DNA from: Hyphomicrobiales bacterium
GTDB taxonomy: Bacteria > Pseudomonadota > Alphaproteobacteria > Rhizobiales > Aestuariivirgaceae
Assembly (NCBI GenBank): GCA_016710435.1
Contig: JADJVV010000001.1
Coordinates: 1,200,501 to 1,264,500, forward strand
DNA length: 64,000 nt
Reading direction: 5' to 3'
In this document: one piece after another, positions 8,493 through 17,411 of the stretch
Layout: each line of letters begins with the position of its first letter
Numbering within the stretch: the first letter of the stretch is position 1
Program-made: the position numbers and the translations under genes
The notes under the pieces: model-generated
Database searches by the model: none
Told to the model about the DNA's origin: nothing
The model's input: only the letters and a program-made list of their open reading frames with translations

Positions 8493-9659
8493 ATGAATGA
8501 GAGTGTCCATACTTCGGAGAGCCTGCGGCTGTGGACGCTGCTGGCCGGAAATTTCATCATCGGCACCGGCGTCCTCATGCCGGCGGGTCTGCTGAACGAA
8601 ATCACTGCAGACCTCTCCATCACGGCAGCGAAGGCCGGGCTGCTCATGCTGGTGGGCGGCGTCGTGGTTGCCGTAACCGCCCCTCTGGTTGCAGGCCTGA
8701 CCAGCAGCATCGACAGGCGGAAACTCCTGGTGTTCGCGCTGGTTCTCTATGCGACAGGCCATTTCGCTGCCGCAATGGCACCGGGCTTTGCATGGCTTGC
8801 GGTGATCCGCGCCCTCACGGTCGTGGGGGCAGCGATCTTCACGCCCCAGGCCGCGGCTGCGGTCGGGCTGCTGGTGCCGCCAAACCGCCGCGCGGGTGCG
8901 ATTGCCTTCATCTTCATCGGCTGGTCCGCGGCGAGCGTCGCCGGCATTCCGATCAGCAGTTACCTCGCCACGCTGGTGGGCTGGCGGAGCGTGATGGCAG
9001 GCATGGGATTGGCCTGCGCCCTTGCGGCAGCAGGCGTTTGGGCCGTGATGCCGGCTGGGCTTTTCGTCCAGCGTCTCAATGCCGCCGCCTGGCGCGATGC
9101 CCTGACCAACCCCGTGTTGCTTGTGGTCTTGCTGGTCACGCTGTTCTCCATGTCGGGACAGATGACCGTCTTCTCCTATATCGCGCCGATCCTGCGCGAT
9201 TCCTTTGCGGGCGGTCCCGCGCAAGTGGCGATTGCCTTCGCCGTTTCAGGCATCGCCGGCGTCACGGGCAACGCCATCGCAGCGCGTATCGTGGCGCCGC
9301 TTGGCATCGACCGGGTGATCGCCATGGCCATTGCCTGCCTCATTGCGGGGCTCGCCATTCTTGCTGCGAGTTTCGGCCATTTCAGTCTGGCGCTGTTGGG
9401 CATTGCCCTGTGGGGATTGGGCTCATTCTCCTCCAACTCCCTGCAGCAAAGCCGCCTGGTGGCCATCGCCCCCGCTGTGGCGGCAGCGACCGTGGCGCTG
9501 AACACCTCGGTTGTCTACGTGGGCCAGGCCGTGGGTGCGGGGCTGGGCGGATGGTTCGTCACACAAACAATCACGCCGTCCATTGCGTGGACGGCGTGTG
9601 CATTGACGGTTGCGTCATTGGCCGCGTCGCTCTTCGCGACACGGCTGGCGCGGCGCTGA
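8493..9659 (+). CDS. MFS transporter (DHA1-type efflux permease)
   Basis: A 388-residue inner-membrane protein with about twelve hydrophobic spans and short loops. Between spans 2 and 3 lies GLTSSIDRRKLL, matching the MFS loop pattern GxxxDRxGRR. SMSGQMTVFSYIAPIL in span 7 resembles AraJ/PbuE-type drug or sugar efflux members of the DHA1 group. The substrate is unknown. It lies between hbd and etfA on the opposite strand, and its TGA touches the TAA of etfA with no base in between. Confidence 0.88.
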   Translation: MNESVHTSESLRLWTLLAGNFIIGTGVLMPAGLLNEITADLSITAAKAGLLMLVGGVVVAVTAPLVAGLTSSIDRRKLLVFALVLYATGHFAAAMAPGFAWLAVIRALTVVGAAIFTPQAAAAVGLLVPPNRRAGAIAFIFIGWSAASVAGIPISSYLATLVGWRSVMAGMGLACALAAAGVWAVMPAGLFVQRLNAAAWRDALTNPVLLVVLLVTLFSMSGQMTVFSYIAPILRDSFAGGPAQVAIAFAVSGIAGVTGNAIAARIVAPLGIDRVIAMAIACLIAGLAILAASFGHFSLALLGIALWGLGSFSSNSLQQSRLVAIAPAVAAATVALNTSVVYVGQAVGAGLGGWFVTQTITPSIAWTACALTVASLAASLFATRLARR

Positions 9660-10601
9660 TTATTTGCCGATCTTGCCGAGTTCGGCCTCGAGTTCGGGGA
9701 CGGCAGCGAAGAGATCCGCCACCAGACCGTAATCGGCGACCTGGAAGATCGGCGCTTCTTCGTCCTTGTTGATGGCGACGATGATCTTCGAGTCCTTCAT
9801 GCCTGCAAGATGCTGGATGGCACCCGAGATGCCGACGGCGATGTAGAGGTCGGGAGCAACGACCTTGCCGGTCTGTCCCACCTGGTAATCGTTCGGCACG
9901 TAGCCCGCATCGACGGCGGCGCGCGAGGCGCCGACGGCAGCATTGAGTTTCTTGGCCACCGCATCAAGCATCTTGAAGTTGTCGCCGTTCTGCATGCCGC
10001 GTCCGCCCGAGACCACGATCTTGGCGGAGGTGAGCTCGGGGCGGTCCGACTTCGTCAGGTTCTCGCTGACGTAGGATGACAGGCCCGGATCGGCAGCAGC
10101 GTTCACCTTCTCGATCGCGGCAGAACCGCCGGCGCCGGTGGCGGCGAAGGAGGCGGTCCGCACCGTGATCACCTTCTTGGCGTCCGTCGCCTGCACCGTC
10201 TGCACGGCGTTGCCTGCGTAGATGAGACGGACGAAGGTATCGGCAGACTTGACTTCCGAGATATCGGAGACCTGCATCACGTCGAGAAGCGCCGCCACGC
10301 GCGGCATGTAGTTCTTGCCGTTGGTGGTGGCAGGCGCCACGATATGGTCATAGCCACCCGCCAGCGCCACGATGGTCGCGGCCATGGGTTCGGCAACGGG
10401 GCGCTCGAGAGCCGCGCTTTCGGCATGCAGCACCTTCTTGACGCCGGAGAGCTTCGCAGCCTCGGCGGCGGCGGCACCGGCATTGTTGCCGGCCACCAGC
10501 ACATGCACGTCACCGCCCATCTGCGCGGCGGCGGTCAACGCCTTGTGGGTGGCGTCCTTGAGATTCTTGTTGTCGTGTTCGGCAATGAGGAGAACAGCCA
10601 T
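9660..10601 (-). CDS. etfA: electron transfer flavoprotein, alpha subunit
   Basis: Half of the soluble ETF dimer that passes electrons from acyl-CoA and dimethylglycine-type dehydrogenases to ETF-ubiquinone oxidoreductase. The 313-residue protein has the N-terminal alpha/beta domain (AVLLIAEHDNKNL) and the conserved C-terminal FAD domain: VVSGGRGMQNGDNF, GASRAAVDAGYVPNDYQVGQTG, VAPDLYIAVGISGAIQHLAG and INKDEEAPIFQVADYGLVAD. It starts two bases after the etfB stop, a tight operon. The dimethylglycine dehydrogenase-like enzyme at 19396-21912 is a possible electron donor, by inference. Confidence 0.97.
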   Translation of the reverse strand: MAVLLIAEHDNKNLKDATHKALTAAAQMGGDVHVLVAGNNAGAAAAEAAKLSGVKKVLHAESAALERPVAEPMAATIVALAGGYDHIVAPATTNGKNYMPRVAALLDVMQVSDISEVKSADTFVRLIYAGNAVQTVQATDAKKVITVRTASFAATGAGGSAAIEKVNAAADPGLSSYVSENLTKSDRPELTSAKIVVSGGRGMQNGDNFKMLDAVAKKLNAAVGASRAAVDAGYVPNDYQVGQTGKVVAPDLYIAVGISGAIQHLAGMKDSKIIVAINKDEEAPIFQVADYGLVADLFAAVPELEAELGKIGK

Positions 10602-10603
10602 GG

Positions 10604-11350
10604 TCAGATCGCTCCTGCGTCCTTGAGCTTGCCGACGAGTTCGGCAACCGATTTCACTTTCACGCCCGCCTGGCGCTTTGGCGGATCTTCCGTCTTGACC
10701 ACCTTGAGGCGGGGCGACGGGTTGACGCCGAAGTCAGCAGGTGTCTTTTCATCAAGCGGCTTCTTCTTCGCCTTCATGATGTTGGGCAGCGAGGCATAGC
10801 GCGGCTGGTTCAGGCGAAGGTCCGTCGTGACGATGAGCGGCATCTTCATCTTGAGAGTCTGCAGGCCGCCATCGATTTCACGCGTGATGGTGGCTTCGCC
10901 CGCACCCGGCTCCAGCTTGGAGGTGGCGGTGGCCTGCGGCCAGCCCAGGAGTGCCGCCAGCATCTGGCCGGTCTGGTTGGCGTCGTCGTCGATCGCCTGC
11001 TTGCCGAGGATCACGATCTCCGGCTTCTCGGCCTCGACCAGACCCTTCAGGATCTTGGCGACCGACAGTGGCTCGACATAGTCGTCATGCTTGACGAGAA
11101 TGGCGCGGTCGGCGCCCATGGCAAGTGCGGTCCGCAGGGTTTCTTGCGCCTGTGCCGGTCCGATGGTCACGGCAACCACTTCCGTGGCCTTGCCGGATTC
11201 CTTCAGGCGAACGGCTTCTTCGACGCCAATTTCGTCGAACGGGTTCATGGACATCTTGACGTTGGCGAGCTCGACGCCCGACCCATCCGCCTTGACGCGG
11301 ATCTTCACGTTGTAATCAACGACGCGTTTGACCGCGACCAGGACTTTCAT
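10604..11350 (-). CDS. etfB: electron transfer flavoprotein, beta subunit
   Basis: Partner of EtfA, 248 residues, binding AMP and helping hold FAD. Family marks include MKVLVAVKRVVDYNVKIRV at the start, NPFDEIGVEEAVRLKE, LGKQAIDDDANQTGQMLAALLGWP and the recognition-loop part ADLRLN-like TTDLRLNQPRYASLPNIMKAKKKP. The start at 11350 is supported by GAGAGG eight bases upstream; the longer frame has no support. First gene of the etfB-etfA operon. Confidence 0.97.
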   Translation of the reverse strand: MKVLVAVKRVVDYNVKIRVKADGSGVELANVKMSMNPFDEIGVEEAVRLKESGKATEVVAVTIGPAQAQETLRTALAMGADRAILVKHDDYVEPLSVAKILKGLVEAEKPEIVILGKQAIDDDANQTGQMLAALLGWPQATATSKLEPGAGEATITREIDGGLQTLKMKMPLIVTTDLRLNQPRYASLPNIMKAKKKPLDEKTPADFGVNPSPRLKVVKTEDPPKRQAGVKVKSVAELVGKLKDAGAI

Positions 11351-11497
11351 GGGGACTACCTCTCGGGAAAGGTCTTGAAAAAGTGGCCGGACCCTAGTTT
11401 CGGCGACCCCCCAAGTCAATTCCGCGAACGGCGTGGTTGGCCGGAATGCGACGTTTTGGCTATCTGCCGCACCGCCCGGGAAATTGATGAGCGCCGC

Positions 11498-12025
11498 TCA
11501 GGTCTTCAGCAGGGCCACAATGCGTTCCAGCGCCGGATCCGTGATGCCCAACGACGCGAGATGAGCATGGGTGTTGCGGACATAATCGAGATTGCGCCCG
11601 GAAATGCCTTCCCCTTGCCGGATCAGGGCCGCGATCTCGGAGTCGGCGAGGCCAGCCGCACACTGGTCGTGGGCGCGGTCAACCACATAGGTGAGCGCCT
11701 GCACGGTCTGGCCCTCCCGAAGACGCACGGGCTTGAAGACCTCCCGGTAAACCATCGTCACCTGCTCGCGCTTGCGCAGGTAGTCCCAGGTCGCGGGCCA
11801 ATGTTCCTCCGCCACTTCGAAGGCCATGCCGATGCACGACCCGCCCCGGTCCAGCCCGAAGACGAGCCCGGGCTTTTCCGGCCGGCCCCGGTAGTGAAAG
11901 GAATAGACGCAGAGTTTGCGGTGAAACCCGGCGATGCGCGCCGGTGCCATGCGGCGGTAGGGAAACCCGGGGTTCCACATGAGCGAGCCGTATCCGAAGA
12001 CCCAGTGGGTGGCAGCATCCGCCAT
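11498..12025 (-). CDS. chaC: gamma-glutamylcyclotransferase (ChaC-like)
   Basis: Predicted to cleave glutathione or gamma-glutamyl peptides to 5-oxoproline. The 175-residue product has the nucleating loop VFGYGSLMWNPGF at residues 8-20, GFHRKLCVYSFHYRG, and the acidic segment around YLRKREQ where the catalytic Glu of ChaC proteins lies. Start at ATG 12025; the open frame upstream overlaps tyrC. It follows tyrC by 13 bases on the same strand, so it may be the last gene of the aromatic cluster by read-through. Glutathione specificity is inferred from family resemblance. Confidence 0.88.
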   Translation of the reverse strand: MADAATHWVFGYGSLMWNPGFPYRRMAPARIAGFHRKLCVYSFHYRGRPEKPGLVFGLDRGGSCIGMAFEVAEEHWPATWDYLRKREQVTMVYREVFKPVRLREGQTVQALTYVVDRAHDQCAAGLADSEIAALIRQGEGISGRNLDYVRNTHAHLASLGITDPALERIVALLKT

Positions 12026-12038
12026 GCCCCGGCAGGCC

Positions 12039-12962
12039 TCAGGTCTTGCGATCGGGCGTGCGGCCGAAATTGGGCGCCGCCGTATCCTGCCCCGCCGCGA
12101 TGATGCCGCGCCGCACCTCCCGCGCCCTGGAGAAGAGATTGAACAACGTCTCGCCATCGCCCCAGCGGATGGCCCGTTGCAGCATCGACATTTCTTCCAT
12201 GAAGCGTCCCAGCATCTCCAGCACCGCTTCCCGGTTGTTGAGGAAGACGTCGCGCCACATGGTGGGATCGGAGGCGGCGATGCGGGTCAGGTCCCGGAAG
12301 CCGCCCGCCGAAAACTTGATCACTTCCGACTGCGTCACCTTCTCCAGATCCGCGGCCGTCGCGACCGAATTATAGGCGATGAGATGCGGCAGGTGGCTGG
12401 TCATGGCCAGCACCAGGTCATGATGCTCGGCACCCATGATCTCGACATTCGATCCGAAACCGCGCCAGAAGGCTTCCAGCGCCGCGACCCTCTCCGGGGG
12501 CGTTCCGTCGACGGGCGTGAGGATACACCAGCGGTTCTGGAATAACTCTGCAAATCCCGAGCGCGGACCCGACTGCTCGGTCCCGGCAATGGGATGGCCG
12601 GGAACAAAGTAGGCGTGTGGCGGCACATGCGGGCCCACATCACGGATGATCGCACCCTTTACCGAGCCCACGTCGGTGATGATGGCGCCCGGTGCAACGG
12701 CATCCTTGATCGACGCCGCAAGGGCGGCACAGACGCCGACAGGCGCGCAGAGGATGATGAGATCAGCTCCCTTCACCGCATCTGCTGCCGAGGCGTGCAG
12801 CGTGTCGGCAAGTTTCAGTTCAGCAGCGGCCTTCAGCGTTTCCGCGCTCTTGGCATGGCCGCTGATGCTCATTGCCCCGCCATAGGCACGGATCGCGTGG
12901 GAGATCGAGGAGCCGATCAGGCCAAGGCCGAGGATGGCCACTTTTTCGAACGGCTTCGTCAC
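12039..12962 (-). CDS. tyrC: prephenate (or arogenate) dehydrogenase
   Basis: Makes 4-hydroxyphenylpyruvate or tyrosine from prephenate or arogenate with NAD(P). The 307-residue product has the nucleotide loop VAILGLGLIGSS near the start, TDVGSVKG, GHPIAGTEQSGP (substrate-binding His) and HLPHLIAY, all standard for the TyrA dehydrogenase family. The start is GTG at 12962, overlapping the hisC TGA as GTGA. Because of the hisC frameshift, this frame is also continuous with the 5' part of hisC, giving a 671-codon open frame; the GTG start and family boundaries argue that TyrC is a separate protein. Confidence 0.92.
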   Translation of the reverse strand: MTKPFEKVAILGLGLIGSSISHAIRAYGGAMSISGHAKSAETLKAAAELKLADTLHASAADAVKGADLIILCAPVGVCAALAASIKDAVAPGAIITDVGSVKGAIIRDVGPHVPPHAYFVPGHPIAGTEQSGPRSGFAELFQNRWCILTPVDGTPPERVAALEAFWRGFGSNVEIMGAEHHDLVLAMTSHLPHLIAYNSVATAADLEKVTQSEVIKFSAGGFRDLTRIAASDPTMWRDVFLNNREAVLEMLGRFMEEMSMLQRAIRWGDGETLFNLFSRAREVRRGIIAAGQDTAAPNFGRTPDRKT

Positions 12963-14054
12963 GACATGAATTCCTTGAGGGCGGCGACAACGGCGCGGTT
13001 GGCCTCTTCGTCGCCCACCGACAGGCGGAGCGCACGGGGTAGCCCATAGGCCTCCATGCGCCGCGCGATAATCCCCCGGTCCTGCAGAAAGGCATCTGCC
13101 GCAGGTGCAGGCTTCGCATCCGGAAAATTGAGCAGCAGGAAATTGCCGACGCTGGGCGTGACGGTGATTCCGGAGTTTTCCGATTTCCGCCGCAAGCCAG
13201 GAAAGCCAGGTGCTGTTGTGGGCCACGGCTTTGTCCACAAAAGTCTGGTCTTCCATCGCGGCGACCCCCGCCAGGATCGCACCCGTCGTCACATTGAAGG
13301 GACCGCGGATCCGGTTCAGCACATCAACAACATGGGCCGGGCCGTAGAGCCAGCCGAGGCGCAAGGCCGCAAGGCCGAAGATCTTCGAGAACGTCCGGGT
13401 CATGACAACGTTCTCGTGCTCGCTGACGAGTGCGATGCCCGACTCATAATCGTTGGCCCGCACGAATTCCGCATAGGCTGCATCGAGGACCAGCAGCACA
13501 TGAGCGGGCAGACCCGCATGCAGGCGCTTCACCTCGCTGAACGGAATGTAGGTGCCCGTCGGATTGTTCGGGTTGGCGATGAAAACCATGCGCGTGCGTG
13601 GCGTCACCGCGGCAAGGATGGCGTCCACATCGGTGGTCTGTTTCTGCTCCGGCGCCATCACCGCCTTCGCGCCGTTGGATGCAATGGCGATCGGGTAGAC
13701 CAGGAAGCCATACTGGCTGTAGATCGCCTCGTCGCCTTCGCCGAGATAGGCGTGGGCGAGGAGTTGCAGCAACTCGTCGGAACCCGCGCCGCAGACAATC
13801 CGCTCGGCCGACAAACCGTAGCGTTGCGCGATGGCGCTGCGGAGCGCGGTGGCGCTGCCGTCGGGATAGCGTTCCAGCGTTGCGGCGGAGGCGCGATAGG
13901 CATCAACCGCCTTCGGGCTTGCGCCGAGCGGAGACTCGTTGGACGACAGCTTGTAAATCTTCGCTCCCCTGGCAGCGCTCTTGCCGGGCACATAGGGCTC
14001 AATGCCAAGGATGCCGGGGCGGGGTTGGGGCCGCCCGGGTGTTGCGGTTGTCAT
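12959..14054 (-). pseudogene. hisC: histidinol-phosphate/aromatic aminotransferase with a one-base frameshift
   Basis: PLP aminotransferase (HisC family) that probably acts on histidinol phosphate and on prephenate or 4-hydroxyphenylpyruvate, given its place between chorismate mutase and tyrC. Residues 1-291 read correctly: KLSSNESPLG, ANPNNPTGTY and TFSKIFGLAALRLGW with the cofactor Lys at 224. At the T-run 13176-13179 (AAAA on the coding strand) the frame is lost. The remainder, SGITVTPSVGNFLLLNF to LRLSVGDEEAN and EFMS, is intact in the frame shifted by one and stops at 12959. Removing one A restores a full-length protein. This is a sequencing error, a fresh mutation, or less likely programmed slippage. 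Confidence 0.9.
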
Positions 14055-14059
14055 GTGAT

Positions 14060-14854
14060 CTAAACCTCGATGGCGGACGCATAGCGCCCGGCGACCTTCA
14101 GGCCAAGCCCGGGATTGGAGCGCGCCAGCCCCACGAGCGGGCTTTCATGTTCGGAAAACCACCCCGCCAGGGCCGATAGGCGGTAGGGGCCGGATTTCAA
14201 TTGCCAGAGCGGTTGCGGCGCAAAATCCCGCGGCAGATTGCCCTTGCTGATGATCAGCGTCTCGTCCTCGCCTGTCGGCTGTGCTGGCGACACACCGATC
14301 ACCAGCAGCTTGGGCACGCCCTCTTCCTTGAGAGCAGGCAGGGCCGCAATCACCTGGGCGCGGCCGGCATGGCCGTGCACGAATGGGTCGACCCAGTCCG
14401 AGTCGGTTTCCACGATACACAGGTCGGCGGGGTTCGCATTCACCTGCATCATCGCCTGGCCGGCGTCGCGCCATTCCTCGACCGGAAAGCGCCCGAAATG
14501 ATCACGGATGCGCAGGCGGTGACCCATGGCCTGTGCCGTCTTTCGCCCCACGTGGATAGCGACCTTCGCCTGCTTCAGTGTCGCCTCGCTGACGATGGCC
14601 CGCCAAAGACGCACCAGTAACTGCGGGTCGGTCTGGCTTCGCCGTGCGATCAGCCGTTTCAGGATTTGCATTTCGCGGCCTGGCCGGAGGGGCGAAGCAA
14701 CGGCCTGCGGGTCGCCCGCTTTTGCCGCAATGACGCCGTCAACCAGGGCGATGCGCTTCTCCAGCAGGTCCAGCAGGGCATCATCGACGCCGTCGATGGC
14801 GCGGCGCACGTCGTCCAGATGGGGCGTGGAAGAGGGTTCGCTGGGGGCTGTCAT
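14060..14854 (-). CDS. chorismate mutase (AroQ domain plus C-terminal extension)
   Basis: Converts chorismate to prephenate, the branch point for Phe and Tyr. Residues 13-100 form an AroQ-type helical domain: DDVRRAIDGVDDALLDLLEKRIALVDGV, PGREMQILKRL and LVRLWRAIVSEA. The last 160 residues (from KVAIHVGR) are a second domain typical of the long rhizobial chorismate mutases, with DLCIVETDSDW and LLVIGVSPAQPTGEDETLI; its role is not known to me. It precedes hisC by five bases and tyrC after that, so the three form a chorismate-to-tyrosine operon. Confidence 0.88.
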   Translation of the reverse strand: MTAPSEPSSTPHLDDVRRAIDGVDDALLDLLEKRIALVDGVIAAKAGDPQAVASPLRPGREMQILKRLIARRSQTDPQLLVRLWRAIVSEATLKQAKVAIHVGRKTAQAMGHRLRIRDHFGRFPVEEWRDAGQAMMQVNANPADLCIVETDSDWVDPFVHGHAGRAQVIAALPALKEEGVPKLLVIGVSPAQPTGEDETLIISKGNLPRDFAPQPLWQLKSGPYRLSALAGWFSEHESPLVGLARSNPGLGLKVAGRYASAIEV

Positions 14855-14920
14855 CGGACCGATTCAATGTCTGAGCCAAAAGACATAACCCACGGTGCAG
14901 GCAGTGGGAACAGGCATTTC

Positions 14921-15676
14921 CTAGAATTCGGATGAAGTGCCGGGCACGCGCCCGAGAGGCTGCGGCGAGGGCAGCAGCACGGGCCGGAGCCGTGGCACAA
15001 GCCGGCGCACGCGCTTGCCGGAGGAGAAGGCATAGACCTGCTTCATCGCTTCCACGATCATCACGCCGCCAAAACGACCGAAAGCCCGCTTGCCGACCGT
15101 CTCCATGGCGGACGCCGCTTTCAGAATGGAGGGCGACCGCAACGGCGCCAGCATCAGAGCCTCCGATGACCACGTCACCGAAAACCGCGCTTCCTTCAAG
15201 AGCGCCAGCAACTGCCGCCGCGAAAAGGGCTGGCCATGGCCGAAGGGCGAGGCTTCCGAAGACGACCACAAGCCGCGCCGGTTGGGTACCACGAGGTAGA
15301 CTTTACCTTGTGGCGCCAGCACACGCCAAACCTCCTGCAACATGTCGAGCGGGCTGTCGGAAAGTTCGAGCCCATGCACAACCACCGCATGATCAATCAC
15401 GCTTTCGAGGAGCGGCAGGTCACCATCATCCACCAGAGCGGCGCGTGACGGCTCCCCTGCGGGCCAATGCAGCACACCCTGACGCGCCAGCATGAAGGAC
15501 AGGGAAACTGCATCCTGCGGCATGGCGAGATCGAGATAGGGATGGGCAAAACCCAGTCCCATCACAGTTTGCCCGGCATGAACGGCAATGCGGGGCGCAA
15601 GGGTGCGGCTGATCAGCATCCGCGCCGACTGGCCGAGCGGCGTCTGGTAGAATTCGCGGAGATCGACCACGTCCAT
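14921..15676 (-). CDS. class I SAM-dependent methyltransferase
   Basis: A 251-residue methyltransferase of the Methyltransf_11 type. The SAM-binding loop is degenerate (VMGLGFAHPYLDLAM at about residues 38-52), but the later motifs are good: DDGDLPLLESVIDHAVVVHGLELSDSP, VWRVLAPQGKVYLVVPNRRGLWS and PFSRRQLLALL. The substrate is unknown. It is divergent from gloB with 79 bases between the starts; this methyltransferase-gloB pair is common in Rhizobiales, which suggests a shared regulatory region. Confidence 0.85.
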   Translation of the reverse strand: MDVVDLREFYQTPLGQSARMLISRTLAPRIAVHAGQTVMGLGFAHPYLDLAMPQDAVSLSFMLARQGVLHWPAGEPSRAALVDDGDLPLLESVIDHAVVVHGLELSDSPLDMLQEVWRVLAPQGKVYLVVPNRRGLWSSSEASPFGHGQPFSRRQLLALLKEARFSVTWSSEALMLAPLRSPSILKAASAMETVGKRAFGRFGGVMIVEAMKQVYAFSSGKRVRRLVPRLRPVLLPSPQPLGRVPGTSSEF

Positions 15677-15755
15677 CGCCCCAATCTAGGGGCTGTGGCG
15701 AAAAAATGCAGCAGTCGGCTTTGCCGGATGGAAAACATGGTGTAGGCAGGCCACC

Positions 15756-16526
15756 ATGTCCAATCTCGATGTCCACCAGTTCATTTGCCGCCAGGATAAC
15801 TATGGCGTGCTCGTCCACGACAGCCGCACCGGCACCACGATTTCAGTTGATGCACCGGATGCAACCGCCATCACGGAACAATTGAAGAAGCGCGGCTGGC
15901 AGCTCACCCACATCCTCACGACGCATCACCACGAGGATCACGTCGCGGGCAACCTCGAACTGAAGGACGTCTTCGGCTGCCGCATCATCGGACCCGAGGC
16001 CGAGAAGGACAAGATCCCCGGCATTTCGCAAACAGTGAAGGGCGGCGACGTCCTGCAGCTGGCTCACCGCCCTGTGAAAGTCTTCGCCTGCCCCGGCCAC
16101 ACCCTCGGCCATGTGGCCTATCACTTCTCCGACGACTATCTTCTGTTTGCCGCCGATACGCTGTTTTCTCTGGGCTGTGGCCGCGTCTTCGAAGGCACGG
16201 CGGCGCAGATGTATGAGTCGGTCAACCAGTTCCGCACCCTGCAGGGCATGACCTCGGTCTACTGCGGCCACGAATATACCGAGGCCAATGCGAAGTTCGC
16301 GCTCACCATCGAGCCGGGCAATCGCGATCTGGTTCGCCGCGCTTTGGAAGTGAAGCAACTCCGCGAGCAGGGCAAGATGACCTGTCCCACGACCATCGGT
16401 GATGAGTTGCGGACCAATCCCTACCTGCGTTGCAACGCGCCGGAAATCCGCAAGGTGCTCGGCATGGAGTCTGCGACGGATGTTGAAGTCTTCGCCGAAA
16501 TCCGCGAGCGCAAGAACAGGTTCTGA
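15756..16526 (+). CDS. gloB: hydroxyacylglutathione hydrolase (glyoxalase II)
   Basis: Second enzyme of methylglyoxal detoxification: S-D-lactoylglutathione to lactate and glutathione. A 256-residue metallo-beta-lactamase fold with the metal motif THHHEDH at 56-62, CPGHTLGHVAYH, LFAADTLFSLGCGRVFEG and CGHEYTEANAKFA, the glyoxalase II set. The C-terminal glutathione-binding helices with TTIGDELRTNPYLRC are present. A glutathione-degrading ChaC-like enzyme lies 4 kb away, but no direct link is shown. Confidence 0.96.
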   Translation: MSNLDVHQFICRQDNYGVLVHDSRTGTTISVDAPDATAITEQLKKRGWQLTHILTTHHHEDHVAGNLELKDVFGCRIIGPEAEKDKIPGISQTVKGGDVLQLAHRPVKVFACPGHTLGHVAYHFSDDYLLFAADTLFSLGCGRVFEGTAAQMYESVNQFRTLQGMTSVYCGHEYTEANAKFALTIEPGNRDLVRRALEVKQLREQGKMTCPTTIGDELRTNPYLRCNAPEIRKVLGMESATDVEVFAEIRERKNRF

Positions 16527-16535
16527 CGGCAGGCC

Positions 16536-17411
16536 TCAGGTCTTCCGGAAGATCATGTCCTTGGCCGCGGTCAGTGCGCCTCCCATGATGAGGAGGCAAG
16601 CCACGCCGATGGACCAGTGGAAGGTGGCAAATCCTGCCAGCAACAACACCACCGTGGACAGCAGCGGTGCCGCATAGGACGACGCCCCGAGGACCATGGG
16701 ATCGCCATGCTTCATGCCGAAGTCCCAGGCATAGAAGGCAGCTCCCACTGGCAGGAGTCCAAGCCCCAGGATCGCCAGCCACTGCTGTCCGCTGAGCGGC
16801 CACACCGTCGTCTCCAGAAGCATGTGTGCCGAGAGCGCAACGATCCCCGTGGCAATGCAGAAGCCCGCAACGATGTCCGAGGGGATTTTGCCATAGCGCC
16901 GGATCGATACCGAATAGGCCGCCCAGAACATGGCATAGGGCAGCGCAATCATGTGGCCCAATTGCAGGCCGTTTGAGAGTCCGATGCCCTGCCCCTTGCT
17001 CACCACCAGATAGGCGCCGAGAAGCCCGAGGGCAGCGCCTGCGAGATGATGCGTCTTCAGTTTCTCGCCCGGAAGGAACCCGGCAAAGAGCACGATGAAG
17101 AGCGGCCACAGATAGGCGATGAGGCTGACCTCCACCACAGGCGCATTCTGCACCGCCATGAAATAGAGGAAATGCGAGCCGAACAGTCCCGCCACATTAT
17201 GCAGCCACACCCCCGGCGGATGTTGCAGCAGAACGCGCGCCGCCCCCGGCCTGAACGGCCAGCTCAGCACCCCGACAAGGCCACCGATCAGGAAACTCAT
17301 TCCCGTGAGTTGCAGGGGCGGAATGGCATCGGCGAGCTTCGAGAAGAAGGCAAGAAGCCCCCACATCAGCACGGCCGTGAAGCCGATCATTGTTGCCGTT
17401 GTCTTGTTCAT
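16536..17411 (-). CDS. EamA/DMT family permease (RarD-like), gene A
   Basis: A 291-residue inner-membrane protein with ten predicted hydrophobic spans in two EamA repeats (about 5-135 and 150-285). The first repeat has MWGLLAFFSKLADAIPPLQLT and VSLIAYLWPLFIVLFAGFLPGEKL; the YLWP and PGE pattern is common in this family. Substrate unknown; relatives export amino acids or metabolites. ATG at 17411 overlaps the TGA of the upstream permease gene as ATGA, so the two are translated together and may form a heterodimer or are a tandem duplication. Confidence 0.88.
   Translation of the reverse strand: MNKTTATMIGFTAVLMWGLLAFFSKLADAIPPLQLTGMSFLIGGLVGVLSWPFRPGAARVLLQHPPGVWLHNVAGLFGSHFLYFMAVQNAPVVEVSLIAYLWPLFIVLFAGFLPGEKLKTHHLAGAALGLLGAYLVVSKGQGIGLSNGLQLGHMIALPYAMFWAAYSVSIRRYGKIPSDIVAGFCIATGIVALSAHMLLETTVWPLSGQQWLAILGLGLLPVGAAFYAWDFGMKHGDPMVLGASSYAAPLLSTVVLLLAGFATFHWSIGVACLLIMGGALTAAKDMIFRKT

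Noticed and set aside
12039..14054. A natural HisC-TyrC fusion protein of 671 residues
   Set aside because: About 70 residues in the middle read as out-of-frame sequence while the proper hisC end is intact in the next frame, and tyrC has its own GTG start overlapping the hisC stop.
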